Counted from the stretch's first letter, positions 43,961-52,930 are shown. The stretch is 64,000 nt of DNA from an uncultured Lachnospiraceae bacterium (GCA_900314085.1 OMTX01000023.1:1-64000); one strand, 5' to 3'. The notes: generated from the sequence alone by a model not told the origin. Numbers and translations are program-made.

Positions 43961-43981
43961 TTAGCACGCTAAAGTGTTAGC
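43961..43981 (+). promoter_or_regulatory. Three-armed repeat in the his leader
   Basis: TTAGC (43961-43965), GCTAA (43968-43972) and TTAGC (43977-43981): the middle arm can pair with either neighbour. It lies about 18-38 bases after the expected start. It could be an operator or a pair of mutually exclusive stems. No T-box signature and no histidine-codon leader peptide was seen. Confidence 0.4.
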
Positions 43982-44073
43982 CGTTCAATTGCTGTTGTTT
44001 CAGAATTGCCAATTTTTCTTCGGATCCCGTATATCCGGCGGACAGGCAGAATGCAGTAAAGAAAGAAACGTAT

Positions 44074-45180
44074 ATGAATCGTGTCATTCACACCCCGGAA
44101 GGCTTCCGGGATATCTATGGAAATGAATTTGACGAGCGGGAGGAAATGACGGATCGTCTGACAGAAACCCTCCGCTCCTTCGGCTACCGGGGCATTGCCA
44201 CGCCTGCAATCGAATTCTTTGATGTTTTCGCCAAAGACAAGGGCAGCACGCCATCCCGCAATCTCTACAAGTTTTTCGACAGGGAAGGGAATACCATGGC
44301 TCTCCGGCCGGACTTCACCCCGTCCGTCTGCCGTTGTGCGGCGGCTCATTTCGCAGAAACCCATGAACCCCTGCGCTTCACTTACAAGGGGAATGTCTAT
44401 GTGAATTCCTCCTCCTACCGGGGCCGTCTCAACGAATCTGCCGAGGTCGGCGCGGAGTTCCTTTTTGACGGTTCCGTCGATGCAGATGCGGAAATCATTG
44501 CGGCAGCTGCAGAAGCCGTCCGTAGCGTGGGGCTTTCGGACTTCAAGATCGGCATCGGTCATGCGGACATTCTGCGGGGCCTGATTGAATACGCCAATCT
44601 CGGGGAAGAGGAAGAGGCCATCCGGGGCTACATCGAAAACCACAATTTCTACGGACTCGAACAGTTCCTGCAGAAGAGCCGGGTAAATGATGAGCTGTCT
44701 GCCCTCTTTCTTTCAATGCAGAAGTCCTTTGATGATTTTTCCGAAATGTCGGAACTGTATGCGCTTTCAAAAAAATATCCGCGCATTCGCATGGCTCTTG
44801 ATCGTCTTGCCGTTCTTTCAGAGCTTTTAAAGGCATACGGAGTTGAGAAGTATGTTTCCTACGACTTTGGAGCAGTCAGCCGCTTTACCTACTACACCGG
44901 CATCATCTTCACCGGCTATGCCTACGGCACCGGCGAGCCGGTCCTTTCCGGCGGCCGCTACGACCGATTGCTGGAAAACTTCGGCTGCGACGGAGAGGCG
45001 GTCGGCGTGGCTATTTTCTGCGACGAGCTTTATTCTGCCGTGAAGGCTGCCGGTCTTTCCCTGGCAAAAGGCAGCATTCACCGTGTTCTCACCTACAACG
45101 AGGATAGCAGGAAGGAAGTTATCAGGCAGGCAGCAGAGCTGCGGAATACCGGCATTCAGGTGACACTGAAGAGGGAATGA
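44074..45180 (+). CDS. hisZ: ATP phosphoribosyltransferase regulatory subunit
   Basis: HisZ, a histidyl-tRNA-synthetase-like protein lacking aminoacylation, needed by short HisG. Class II motif 2-like FKFFDREGNTMALRPDFTPS-type region (residues 66-85), RFTYKGNVYVN, EVGAEFLF and the late YYTGIIFTGYAYG and SGGRYDRLLENFG. 368 residues. First gene of the his operon, behind a 130-base leader. Confidence 0.93.
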   Translation: MNRVIHTPEGFRDIYGNEFDEREEMTDRLTETLRSFGYRGIATPAIEFFDVFAKDKGSTPSRNLYKFFDREGNTMALRPDFTPSVCRCAAAHFAETHEPLRFTYKGNVYVNSSSYRGRLNESAEVGAEFLFDGSVDADAEIIAAAAEAVRSVGLSDFKIGIGHADILRGLIEYANLGEEEEAIRGYIENHNFYGLEQFLQKSRVNDELSALFLSMQKSFDDFSEMSELYALSKKYPRIRMALDRLAVLSELLKAYGVEKYVSYDFGAVSRFTYYTGIIFTGYAYGTGEPVLSGGRYDRLLENFGCDGEAVGVAIFCDELYSAVKAAGLSLAKGSIHRVLTYNEDSRKEVIRQAAELRNTGIQVTLKRE

Positions 45181-45228
45181 CGGGAAAGTGCAGCTGAGAT
45201 CCGCAGGCTGAAAGCAGTCTGAAAATTT

Positions 45229-45256
45229 TTGCTTTTTTTGAAATGCCATATATACT
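45229..45256 (+). promoter_or_regulatory. Possible internal promoter before hisG
   Basis: TTGCTT (45229-45234), 16 bases, TATACT (45251-45256), 44 bases before the hisG ATG. Confidence 0.45.
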
Positions 45257-45299
45257 TTGAACAATGCACGCAGCTGCCTTGTGAAAAATCGGAGAAGTC

Positions 45300-45953
45300 A
45301 TGGACAAGAATTCCAGTATTACCGTCGCCCTGGGAAAGGGGCGGCTGGCGAAAAAAGCGATGGAGGCCTTCGGCCGAATCGGCATTCCCTGTGATGAGAT
45401 GAAGGATCCGGATACCCGGAAGCTGATTTTTGAAAATGAGGAGATGGGCTACCGCTTTTTCCTGGCCAAGGGGCCGGATGTCCCGACCTATGTGGAATAT
45501 GGGGCGGCGGATATAGGCATCGTTGGTGAAGACACCATCCTTGAAGAAGCCCGGAATATCTACGAGGTTCTGGATCTCGCTTTCGGGAAGTGCCGTATGT
45601 GCATCGCAGGTCCAGCCGGAAATGAAGGCCTGATGCAGGAAAACAGCCGCATCCGCGTGGCAACGAAATATCCCCGCATTGCGAAAAATTATTTTTACAA
45701 TGAGAAAAACCGGACAGTGGAGATCATCAAGCTGAATGGTTCCATCGAACTTGCTCCGATTGTGGGACTTTCGGACGTCATCTGTGATATAGTAGAGACC
45801 GGAAGCACCCTGCGGGAAAACGGTCTGACGGTCTATGAAACGGTCTGCCCCCTGTCGGCGCGAATGGTGGTCAATCCCGTTTCTATGAAGATGAAGGGGG
45901 AAAAGATTGACCGGCTGATTGAGGACTGGAAGCGGGTAAATCTCGAAGCCTGA
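45300..45953 (+). CDS. hisG: ATP phosphoribosyltransferase, short form
   Basis: First committed step of histidine synthesis. VALGKGRLAKKAME start, AADIGIVGEDTI, RVATKYPRIAKNYF, and the PRPP loop DIVETGSTLRENGL. 217 residues: the short form without the C-terminal regulatory domain, consistent with the upstream hisZ. GGAG before the ATG. Confidence 0.96.
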   Translation: MDKNSSITVALGKGRLAKKAMEAFGRIGIPCDEMKDPDTRKLIFENEEMGYRFFLAKGPDVPTYVEYGAADIGIVGEDTILEEARNIYEVLDLAFGKCRMCIAGPAGNEGLMQENSRIRVATKYPRIAKNYFYNEKNRTVEIIKLNGSIELAPIVGLSDVICDIVETGSTLRENGLTVYETVCPLSARMVVNPVSMKMKGEKIDRLIEDWKRVNLEA

Positions 45954-46055
45954 CTGCTGCATGTTTTCTCTGAATAATCCGGCAAAATAGCCGCAAACGC
46001 TGATTCGGCGGCATTTTTTCTGCAGTTGGAGCAATACGAAAAGAAGGAAAAAATA

Positions 46056-47342
46056 GTGAAGACCATCTATGTAGACGAGAGCACCGGGAAGCAGATAGCC
46101 GGCGACCTAAAGAAACGGAAAACATCAAGCTACGACGAACGCGAGGCAGCCGTCCGCGCAATTGTGGAAGACGTGCACGAACACGGTGATAGCGCCCTTT
46201 TCTCCTACACGAAGAAGTTCGACGGGGCAGATCTCACTGCGGATTCCATTCAGGTGACGGAGAAAGAAATCAAAGCCGCCTATGAAGAGGTATCGCCCGA
46301 GCTTCTTTCCGTCATCAAAAAGGCGCTCAAACGAATTCGCGCCTTCCACGAAAAGCAGGTTCAGCAGTCCTGGTTTACGACAGAAGAGGGGATTATCTTA
46401 GGGCAGCGTGTCATCCCCATGGAGAGGGCCGGCGTCTATGTGCCCGGCGGTAAGGCGGTCTACCCTTCGTCAGTACTTATGAATATTGTCCCGGCAAAGG
46501 TGGCCGGCGTCCGTGAAATCATTATGTGCACCCCCTGTAATAAAGAAGGGAAAGTAGCAGCATCAACGCTTGTAGCGGCTGCGGAAGCCGGCGCTGACCG
46601 GATTTTTAAATGTGGCGGGGCCCAGGCGATTGCTGCCATGGCCTTCGGAACGGAGTCTGTTCCGAAGGTCGACAAGATTGTCGGTCCCGGCAATGTCTTC
46701 GTTGCCCTGGCGAAGAAATCCGTCTTCGGAAATGTCTCCATTGATTCCGTCGCCGGTCCTTCCGAAATCATGGTTCTCTGCGATGAAACGGCAAATCCCC
46801 GCTACATTGCGGCAGACCTCCTGTCCCAGGCAGAGCACGACGAGATGGCATCCGCTATCCTCGTGACGACATCGGAAGATGTTGCCAAAGCTGTGCAGAA
46901 GGAAATTGACGGATTTGTACCAAAACTCGAAAGAAAAGCGATTATTGAAAAATCACTGGAGGATTTCGGCTATATCCTGATTGCGAAGGACAGAAAGGCA
47001 GCATACGACTGCGTCAACGAAATAGCCTCTGAGCATCTGGAGATTGTGACTGCGGACCCCTTCACGGATATGACCTATATCCGGAACGCCGGCGCCATCT
47101 TCCTCGGTGCCTATTCATCAGAGCCCCTTGGCGACTATTTCGCCGGGCCAAACCATGTCCTTCCCACCGGCGGGACGGCCCGTTTCTTCTCGGCACTTTC
47201 CGTGGACGATTTTGTCAAGAAATCCTCGATCATTTCGTATTCTCGGAATGCCCTGGAGGAAATCCACGAAGACATCGAATCCTTTGCCAAATGCGAGCAG
47301 CTGACGGCCCACGCGAATTCAATCGCCGTACGGTTCGAGTGA
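46056..47342 (+). CDS. hisD: Histidinol dehydrogenase
   Basis: Final two oxidation steps of histidine synthesis, zinc-dependent. PGGKAVYPSSVLMN, KIVGPGNVFVALAK, SEIMVLCDE, LLSQAEHDEMA, EHLEIVT and GPNHVLPTGGTARF carry the zinc and catalytic residues. I use the GTG at 46056, which has AAGGAA seven bases upstream and gives 428 residues; the TTG at 46026 would add ten residues. Confidence 0.96.
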   Translation: MKTIYVDESTGKQIAGDLKKRKTSSYDEREAAVRAIVEDVHEHGDSALFSYTKKFDGADLTADSIQVTEKEIKAAYEEVSPELLSVIKKALKRIRAFHEKQVQQSWFTTEEGIILGQRVIPMERAGVYVPGGKAVYPSSVLMNIVPAKVAGVREIIMCTPCNKEGKVAASTLVAAAEAGADRIFKCGGAQAIAAMAFGTESVPKVDKIVGPGNVFVALAKKSVFGNVSIDSVAGPSEIMVLCDETANPRYIAADLLSQAEHDEMASAILVTTSEDVAKAVQKEIDGFVPKLERKAIIEKSLEDFGYILIAKDRKAAYDCVNEIASEHLEIVTADPFTDMTYIRNAGAIFLGAYSSEPLGDYFAGPNHVLPTGGTARFFSALSVDDFVKKSSIISYSRNALEEIHEDIESFAKCEQLTAHANSIAVRFE

Positions 47343-47457
47343 AGCAATCCGGCTGCTGCATTCAAGCACTTTTTGCTTCAACGGACGAAGGCTCAGCTCT
47401 TGTGAGTACAGGGAAATTTTTCCTTGTGTTTTCATTTTTTGTACAGGAGTACAATTT

Positions 47458-48096
47458 ATGGCAAATCAGAAAATGGCGGATACAGCTGAAAAGAAAACCG
47501 AAAACGTATCTTTCGTTTCACACATCCACCGGGTGACGAAGGAGACGGACATCGACCTGTCTCTGAACCTGCACGGAAGCGGAATGGCAGACATTGATAC
47601 CGGCATTGGCTTTTTCGACCACATGCTCGACGCCTTCGCGCGCCACGGCTTCTTCGACCTGACTGTCAAGGCCAAGGGTGATCTGAATGTTGACTGCCAC
47701 CACACAATAGAAGATACTGGAATTGTCCTCGGGACGGCCGTCAAAGAGGCTCTGGGCGACAAGGCAGGAATCGCCCGCTACGGGGACATGATTCTCCCGA
47801 TGGACGAAGCCCTGGTTCTCTGCGCCATTGACCTTTCCGGCCGCCCTTACTTCAATTTTGACTACGAATTCAAGACGGAGCGCGTCGGCTACTTCGACAC
47901 GGAAATGGTGCAGGAATTTTTCTATGCTGTGTCCTATTCAGCAATGATGAACCTTCACTTCAAAATTCTCGGCGGGGCAAATGCCCATCACATCATAGAG
48001 GCCATGTTCAAGGCCTTCGCCAAGGCCCTCGACCGGGCGACAGCGGAGGATCCCCGCCTCAGCGGTCAGGCGCTTTCCACAAAAGGAAGCATCTGA
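47458..48096 (+). CDS. hisB: Imidazoleglycerol-phosphate dehydratase
   Basis: Manganese-dependent dehydratase. GIGFFDHMLDAFARHGFFDL, DCHHTIEDTGI and ANAHHIIEAMFKAFAKAL contain the metal-binding histidines. 212 residues with a short N-terminal extension. AGGAG before the ATG. Confidence 0.97.
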   Translation: MANQKMADTAEKKTENVSFVSHIHRVTKETDIDLSLNLHGSGMADIDTGIGFFDHMLDAFARHGFFDLTVKAKGDLNVDCHHTIEDTGIVLGTAVKEALGDKAGIARYGDMILPMDEALVLCAIDLSGRPYFNFDYEFKTERVGYFDTEMVQEFFYAVSYSAMMNLHFKILGGANAHHIIEAMFKAFAKALDRATAEDPRLSGQALSTKGSI

Positions 48097-48228
48097 ATAT
48101 CAGATTTGCCTGAACGATGGATTAAAAACAGAAGCGTAGTAAACAATATATACAGTTTCACCAATAGCTGCATTGACTGCAAAGGTGCAGGGAAAGCAGC
48201 TTGCGGTGCTTTACATTCGTCATAAATC

Positions 48229-49509
48229 ATGGAAGACAAAAATCTCGTAGCAACCATCTATCTAAAAGACGGAAAGGCCGTCAAATCGCCGACAGAGCAG
48301 GAGACCACATTTGATCCCATCCGCCTGGCGGAGCTTTACGACGACTCCGGCGTTGACAAAATCATCTGCCTCGACCTCGCTGAATTCGAGGACGAGAGCG
48401 AAAAAAATCTGACGACAATCCGCAATATCAACCGGTCCATCGACATCAAGACCTGCGGAGGAGGCAATATCAAACGTATTGCGGACGTAAAGAAATTCTT
48501 CTACGCCGGCTGCGTCGAGGTCCTCCTGAACGGAGCCAAACCGGAAACGCCTGATATTCTGGAGGAAGCCGCCAAGCGCTTCGGACACGACAAATTCCTT
48601 GTGTCCTTAAATACCGTCGACCTCCTCTTCAAGCACAAAGACCTTCTCGAAGAGGACGTTCACGAATTCCTGCTCATGGATCCGTCCATTGAGGCTTCCG
48701 TGAACAATATGTCTACTGTGCCCTATATCCTTCGGCAGGATACGGCGGATGTGGAGGCGCTTGCCAAGACGCTGGAACAGCCGAATATCCGCGGGATCTA
48801 CGGGGCATTTCTTGACGATCCCGACTTCGACGTCATGAAGCTGAAAACCGCTTTGTCGGAGCGCGGCATCAAGATGGACAACTTCGCGCCACAGCTTCAG
48901 TGGGCGGATCTCAAGAAAAATTCAGACGGAATGGTGCCTGTCGTCGTTCAGGACTATAAGACACTTGAGGTCCTGATGGTCGCCTATATGAACGAAGAGG
49001 CTTTCAACACGACGATTTCCATCGGGAAGATGACCTACTGGTCACGGTCCAGAAACGAGCTCTGGACGAAGGGGCTGACGAGCGGCCACATCCAGTACGT
49101 CAAGTCCCTGACGGCCGACTGTGACTTTGACACGATCCTCGCCAAGGTCTCCCAGGTTGGCGCTGCCTGCCACACGGGAAACCGGTCCTGCTTCTTCAAC
49201 GAGATCGTGAAAAAGGAGTATGTCCACAAGAATCCCGAATCCATTCTTGAGACACTTTATAATAATATCAATGCCCAGAAAGAGCACCCGACCGAGGACT
49301 CCTACATCAACGTCCTTTTCGATAAGGGACTCGACCGGATCCTGAAGAAGGTCGGTGAGGAGTCTACGGAGCTCCTCATAGCAGCCAAGAACCCTGACAA
49401 GGACCACGTCGTCTATGAAGAGGCAGATCTCCTTTACAACCTAATGATCCTGATGGTGGAAGAGGGCGTCACCTGGGAGGATGTCACGCGGGAGCTGGCG
49501 CAGAGGTGA
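48229..49509 (+). CDS. hisIE: HisA/HisF-like pseudo-barrel fused to HisI-HisE
   Basis: Residues 1-215 are a HisA/HisF-like TIM barrel ([32 protein letters not shown]). Both catalytic aspartates of that family appear replaced: Tyr11 in TIYLKDG where HisA/F have Asp, and Asn128 in LVSLNT where they have Asp. Residues 222-323 are phosphoribosyl-AMP cyclohydrolase, intact ([29 protein letters not shown]). Residues 334-426 are phosphoribosyl-ATP pyrophosphatase ([28 protein letters not shown]). So HisI and HisE look active and the barrel looks non-catalytic or repurposed. No Shine-Dalgarno is visible before the ATG. No hisA, hisF, hisH or hisC lies in this operon. Confidence 0.9.
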   Translation: MEDKNLVATIYLKDGKAVKSPTEQETTFDPIRLAELYDDSGVDKIICLDLAEFEDESEKNLTTIRNINRSIDIKTCGGGNIKRIADVKKFFYAGCVEVLLNGAKPETPDILEEAAKRFGHDKFLVSLNTVDLLFKHKDLLEEDVHEFLLMDPSIEASVNNMSTVPYILRQDTADVEALAKTLEQPNIRGIYGAFLDDPDFDVMKLKTALSERGIKMDNFAPQLQWADLKKNSDGMVPVVVQDYKTLEVLMVAYMNEEAFNTTISIGKMTYWSRSRNELWTKGLTSGHIQYVKSLTADCDFDTILAKVSQVGAACHTGNRSCFFNEIVKKEYVHKNPESILETLYNNINAQKEHPTEDSYINVLFDKGLDRILKKVGEESTELLIAAKNPDKDHVVYEEADLLYNLMILMVEEGVTWEDVTRELAQR

Positions 49510-49580
49510 GTCAGTAGATATCTGTTCGGAAGCCTTGCCTGGAATCTGGTTAGAATCTGATTGCCGTGCTTTCGAGGAAC

Positions 49581-49609
49581 TTGCAAATTCTGTCTTTTGC
49601 GCATACAAT
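49581..49609 (+). promoter_or_regulatory. Promoter just before the his terminator
   Basis: TTGCAA (49581-49586), 17 bases, TACAAT (49604-49609). Transcription would begin near 49616 and meet the terminator at 49641 within about 50 bases. Confidence 0.6.
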
Positions 49610-49640
49610 GAATTGTCGCAATTGTACAAAGACTTTTTAC

Positions 49641-49668
49641 CGGCAGAGCAGTGCGCTCTGCCGTTTTT
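49641..49668 (+). terminator. Terminator after the his operon
   Basis: CGGCAGAGC (49641-49649), loop AGTGC, GCTCTGCCG (49655-49663), then TTTTT. Perfect 9-bp stem. Confidence 0.92.
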
Positions 49669-49724
49669 CAGACTGCAGTTCACGTACAGTATACGCTCGT
49701 GAAACGAAGCATTTAGGAGTAATT

Positions 49725-51590
49725 ATGAGAAAGCTTGTCCTGCCGGACGATGTCCTGCTGCGACTCGACAAGGCGGCCCGCTATATCGGGAATGAGGTAA
49801 ATAGCGTTACCAAGGATTCTTCCAAAGTGGATGTCCGCATCGCCATGTGCTTTCCGGACGTCTATGAAATCGGGATGAGCCACCTGGGCATCCAGATTCT
49901 CTACGAGATGTTCAACCGCAGGGAAGATGTCTGGTGCGAACGTGTCTATTCCCCCTGGCCGGACGCCCATGCCGTTATGAAAGACCGGCACATTCCCCTC
50001 TTCGGGCTCGAATCCCAGGAGCCGGTGAAAGGCTTTGATTTCATCGGAATTACCCTGCAGTACGAGATGTGCTACACCAATGTCCTCGGACTTATCGATC
50101 TTGCAGAACTGCCCCTGCTTTCTGCAGAGCGGACAGATGATATGCCTCTCGTCGTAGCAGGAGGTCCCTGTGCCTACAATCCCGAACCTCTGGCCCCCTT
50201 CATCGACTTCTTCTATATCGGGGACGGAGAGACGGTCTACGACAGAGTCATCGACCTCTACAAAGAAATGAAGGCATCCGGAAGATACAGCCGGAAGGAC
50301 TACCTTTACGAAGCTGCAAAGATTCCGGGAATCTATGTGCCTTCCCTTTATGAGGTGACTTACAAGACGGACGGAACAATTGACGCCTTTGTTCCGACTG
50401 TTGATGATATTCCTGCAAAAATCCGCCGCCAGGTGGAGGCAGATCCTGACCACAGTCCCTATCCGCTGAAACCCCTGGTTCCCCACGTGCGGGCCATTCA
50501 GGACAGGGCGGTGATTGAAGTCATGCGGGGCTGCATCCGGGGCTGCCGCTTCTGCCAGGCGGGAATGACATACCGCCCCAAGCGGGAGCGGACGCTTTCC
50601 ACCGTGGAAAAATACGCGCTGGAACAACTGAAATCGACAGGATACGAGGAGATTTCATTATCCTCGCTGTCCACGTCGGACTACTCGCAACTGCCGGAGC
50701 TCATCGACTTTCTGATCGACTATTGCGACAGAAACCACGTCAATATTTCGCTGCCGTCCCTGCGAATTGATGCCTTTTCCCTGGATGTCATGGAAAAGGT
50801 TCAGGATATCAAGAAGTCATCGCTCACATTTGCGGCCGAGGCCGGCACCCAGCGCCTCCGCGACGTCATCAACAAAGGCATCACGAAGGACGACATCATG
50901 AAGGGCTGCGAGCAAGCCTTCCGCGGCGGCTGGAACCGAGTCAAGCTCTACTTCATGCTGGGCTTGCCGACAGAGACGGAAGAAGACAGGCGCGCCATCG
51001 GGGAACTGGCTGACGAAATCGCCGCCCTCTACTACGATACTGTCCCGAAGGAGCAGCGGACCGGCCGCGTCAATATCAATGTCTCGACGTCTTTCTTCGT
51101 GCCGAAGCCTTTCACTCCCTTCCAATGGTGCCGGATGTATCCGCCGAACGAGTACCTGACACGCGCGAAGTGCGTGAACGATACGATCAAAGCTTCGCTC
51201 AACCACAAGTCCATCACGTATAATTGGCACGACGGGGATATCTCCGTGATGGAAGGAATCTTCGCCCTCGGCGACCGCCGGGTGGCGCCGGCCATCAAAT
51301 ATGCCTACGAACACGGCGCCCTCTTTGACGCCTGGAACGATTTCTATAGGCCTTCGCTTTGGAAGGAGGCCTTTGCGGCAACAAGAGTCGATCCCGCCTT
51401 CTACGTCTACCGGGAGAAGCCGCTGACAGAAACCCTCCCTTGGGACTTCATCGACTGCGGGATTTCGCGGAGGTTCCTCGAGACCGAGTGGGAGCGAGCC
51501 AGGGGCGAGCGGATCACGCCGAACTGCCGTGAATCCTGCAGCGGCTGCGGCTGCGCCTCCTACCGGACCGGCATCTGTCCCGGGCACTGA
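49725..51590 (+). CDS. TIGR03960-type radical SAM protein with B12-binding-like domain
   Basis: Function unknown; nearly always followed by a DUF2344 gene, as here, and often by rplU. N-terminal cobalamin-binding-like region (CFPDVYEIGMSHLGIQIL, VAGGPCAYNPEPLAPFIDF, GDGE), radical-SAM motif RGCIRGCRFCQAGM, and a C-terminal part ending with cysteines CRESCSGCGCASYRTGIC. I use the ATG at 49725 with AGGAG; the open frame from 49566 crosses the his terminator. 621 residues, normal. A tRNA/rRNA modification role is plausible but unproven. Confidence 0.9.
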   Translation: MRKLVLPDDVLLRLDKAARYIGNEVNSVTKDSSKVDVRIAMCFPDVYEIGMSHLGIQILYEMFNRREDVWCERVYSPWPDAHAVMKDRHIPLFGLESQEPVKGFDFIGITLQYEMCYTNVLGLIDLAELPLLSAERTDDMPLVVAGGPCAYNPEPLAPFIDFFYIGDGETVYDRVIDLYKEMKASGRYSRKDYLYEAAKIPGIYVPSLYEVTYKTDGTIDAFVPTVDDIPAKIRRQVEADPDHSPYPLKPLVPHVRAIQDRAVIEVMRGCIRGCRFCQAGMTYRPKRERTLSTVEKYALEQLKSTGYEEISLSSLSTSDYSQLPELIDFLIDYCDRNHVNISLPSLRIDAFSLDVMEKVQDIKKSSLTFAAEAGTQRLRDVINKGITKDDIMKGCEQAFRGGWNRVKLYFMLGLPTETEEDRRAIGELADEIAALYYDTVPKEQRTGRVNINVSTSFFVPKPFTPFQWCRMYPPNEYLTRAKCVNDTIKASLNHKSITYNWHDGDISVMEGIFALGDRRVAPAIKYAYEHGALFDAWNDFYRPSLWKEAFAATRVDPAFYVYREKPLTETLPWDFIDCGISRRFLETEWERARGERITPNCRESCSGCGCASYRTGICPGH

Positions 51591-51709
51591 ATTGCTGAAG
51601 TTTCATCTATTGTATGAATAATATTTGCCGGAAGCCGCCTGCTTTTGCCCCTGCTCTTGCAGGCATCCGTGAGCGGTCTTTTCGGAGCATTTCACTTTTC
51701 GGAGAACTT

Positions 51710-52660
51710 ATGATTACACTTCGTTTCCGCTTTGCCAAATACGGGGCCATGAAGTATTTAGGGCATCTGGACCTCCTGCGCTATTTCCAGAAGGCCGTCC
51801 GCCGGGCGGAGATTCCCGTCGCCTATTCCGCCGGCTTTTCGCCCCACCAGATTATGTCCTTTGCCATGCCGCTTTCCGTCGGGTTGACGAGTGAAGGAGA
51901 GTACTTCGACGTGGGGCTCGAAAGAAAGGCTGCGGCCGTTCTCGACAATTCAACTTCTCTGCAGGTATCCGCTGCAGATGAAAATATGGATTCCAAAGAT
52001 GCGGGCGTATCTACGGATATGACCGGAATTGACAGGAACAATAATAGTTCAACGGATGGCGCAGGCGCGAGCCCTTTGGCGAGCGCCGCCCCCTGCCTGA
52101 AGACTGCAGAAGAGTACCGGGCAGCCCTGCAGGCGGCCATGGTGGACGGGATTGAGGTACTGTCTGCCGGTTACCTGCCTGAGGGAGGAAAAAAGGCCAT
52201 GGCGGAGGTGGCCGCTGCCGGCTACATCATCTACTATAAGAGCCTATTTCCGGACAAGAGCCCCGATGAAATTGCCGGAATTTTTCAAAATGCTCCGGCA
52301 ATTCCCGTCACAAAAAAGACGAAGCGTGGAGAGCGGGAGCTGGACTTAAAGCAGCTCGTCTACCGTTTTGAAGCAGGCACTTTTTCAGATCATACTTTTG
52401 AGGAGCACCCCTGCCTGGACCGGAACCCGGATTTTGTCATGGCGGACGGGGATCCATTCTTCTATGCCCTTGTCAATTCTTCGTCGGGAGACAATGTAAG
52501 GCCTGAGTTTCTGCTGAAAGCCCTGACCGGAACCGACTTCGAAGCAGATGGGTACTTAAATCTCGGCGTCCACCGGACGGATCTTTTTACAGGAAGCCCT
52601 GAAGAAGGCTTCGTTTCTCTGGCAGAAGGCGGGTTGGATGCTGCGCCGGAAGTTCAGTGA
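51710..52660 (+). CDS. DUF2344 (TIGR03936 family) protein
   Basis: Partner of the upstream radical-SAM protein; in other bacteria the two are sometimes fused. Family core is FAKYGAMKYLGHLDLLRYFQ, AYSAGFSPHQIMSFAMPLSVG and SEGEYFDVGL. A hydrophilic insertion of about 50 residues (51947-52103, Asp/Ser/Asn/Thr-rich) splits the domain before DGIEVLSAGYLPEG. The ATG at 51710 has GGAGAAC upstream; the frame is open from 51614 but that part is not family-like. 316 residues, longer than usual because of the insertion. Confidence 0.88.
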   Translation: MITLRFRFAKYGAMKYLGHLDLLRYFQKAVRRAEIPVAYSAGFSPHQIMSFAMPLSVGLTSEGEYFDVGLERKAAAVLDNSTSLQVSAADENMDSKDAGVSTDMTGIDRNNNSSTDGAGASPLASAAPCLKTAEEYRAALQAAMVDGIEVLSAGYLPEGGKKAMAEVAAAGYIIYYKSLFPDKSPDEIAGIFQNAPAIPVTKKTKRGERELDLKQLVYRFEAGTFSDHTFEEHPCLDRNPDFVMADGDPFFYALVNSSSGDNVRPEFLLKALTGTDFEADGYLNLGVHRTDLFTGSPEEGFVSLAEGGLDAAPEVQ

Positions 52661-52820
52661 TACCGGCATTTCATCAGCACTGTTGAAGTGTTGCCCTGTC
52701 ATGGATGCCATCTGACCTGTCTTGGCAGAAAGGCGGCAGAAAATCGGAAAGCCTGAAAAGTCATCCACGGGAAATTGCATTATATTATTCATGAAATAGA
52801 AACAATTCCACCGATTTCCC

Positions 52821-52849
52821 TTGACTTGCTGCCTGCCAGGTGCTAATAT
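52821..52849 (+). promoter_or_regulatory. rplU promoter
   Basis: TTGACT (52821-52826), 17 bases, TAATAT (52844-52849) with TGC before it (extended -10). Confidence 0.88.
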
Positions 52850-52854
52850 ACTCG

Positions 52855-52930
52855 GGTATGCCGCTCGGAGTGGGTGATGAAGTCCGAAAGTTTCGGCACC
52901 GTTTCCGGCGGGTGGTCAAACCACAGGAGG
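52855..52930 (+). promoter_or_regulatory. L21 leader (ribosomal protein autoregulatory RNA)
   Basis: The transcript leader before rplU holds CCGAAA-g-TTTCGG (52883-52895) and GTGGT-caa-ACCAC (52912-52924) directly before AGGAGG. Layout and sequence resemble the Firmicutes L21 leader, thought to bind L21 and control the rplU-prp-rpmA operon. Recognised from memory of the element, not by a covariance search. Confidence 0.7.

Noticed and set aside
43937-44073. T-box or histidine attenuator peptide in the his leader
   Set aside because: No T-box core sequence and no short frame with a run of His codons; the leader is also short for a T-box.
49566-49724. N-terminal extension of the radical-SAM protein
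   Set aside because: It would begin before the promoter and terminator at 49581-49668; the ATG at 49725 has AGGAG and a family-like N-terminus.
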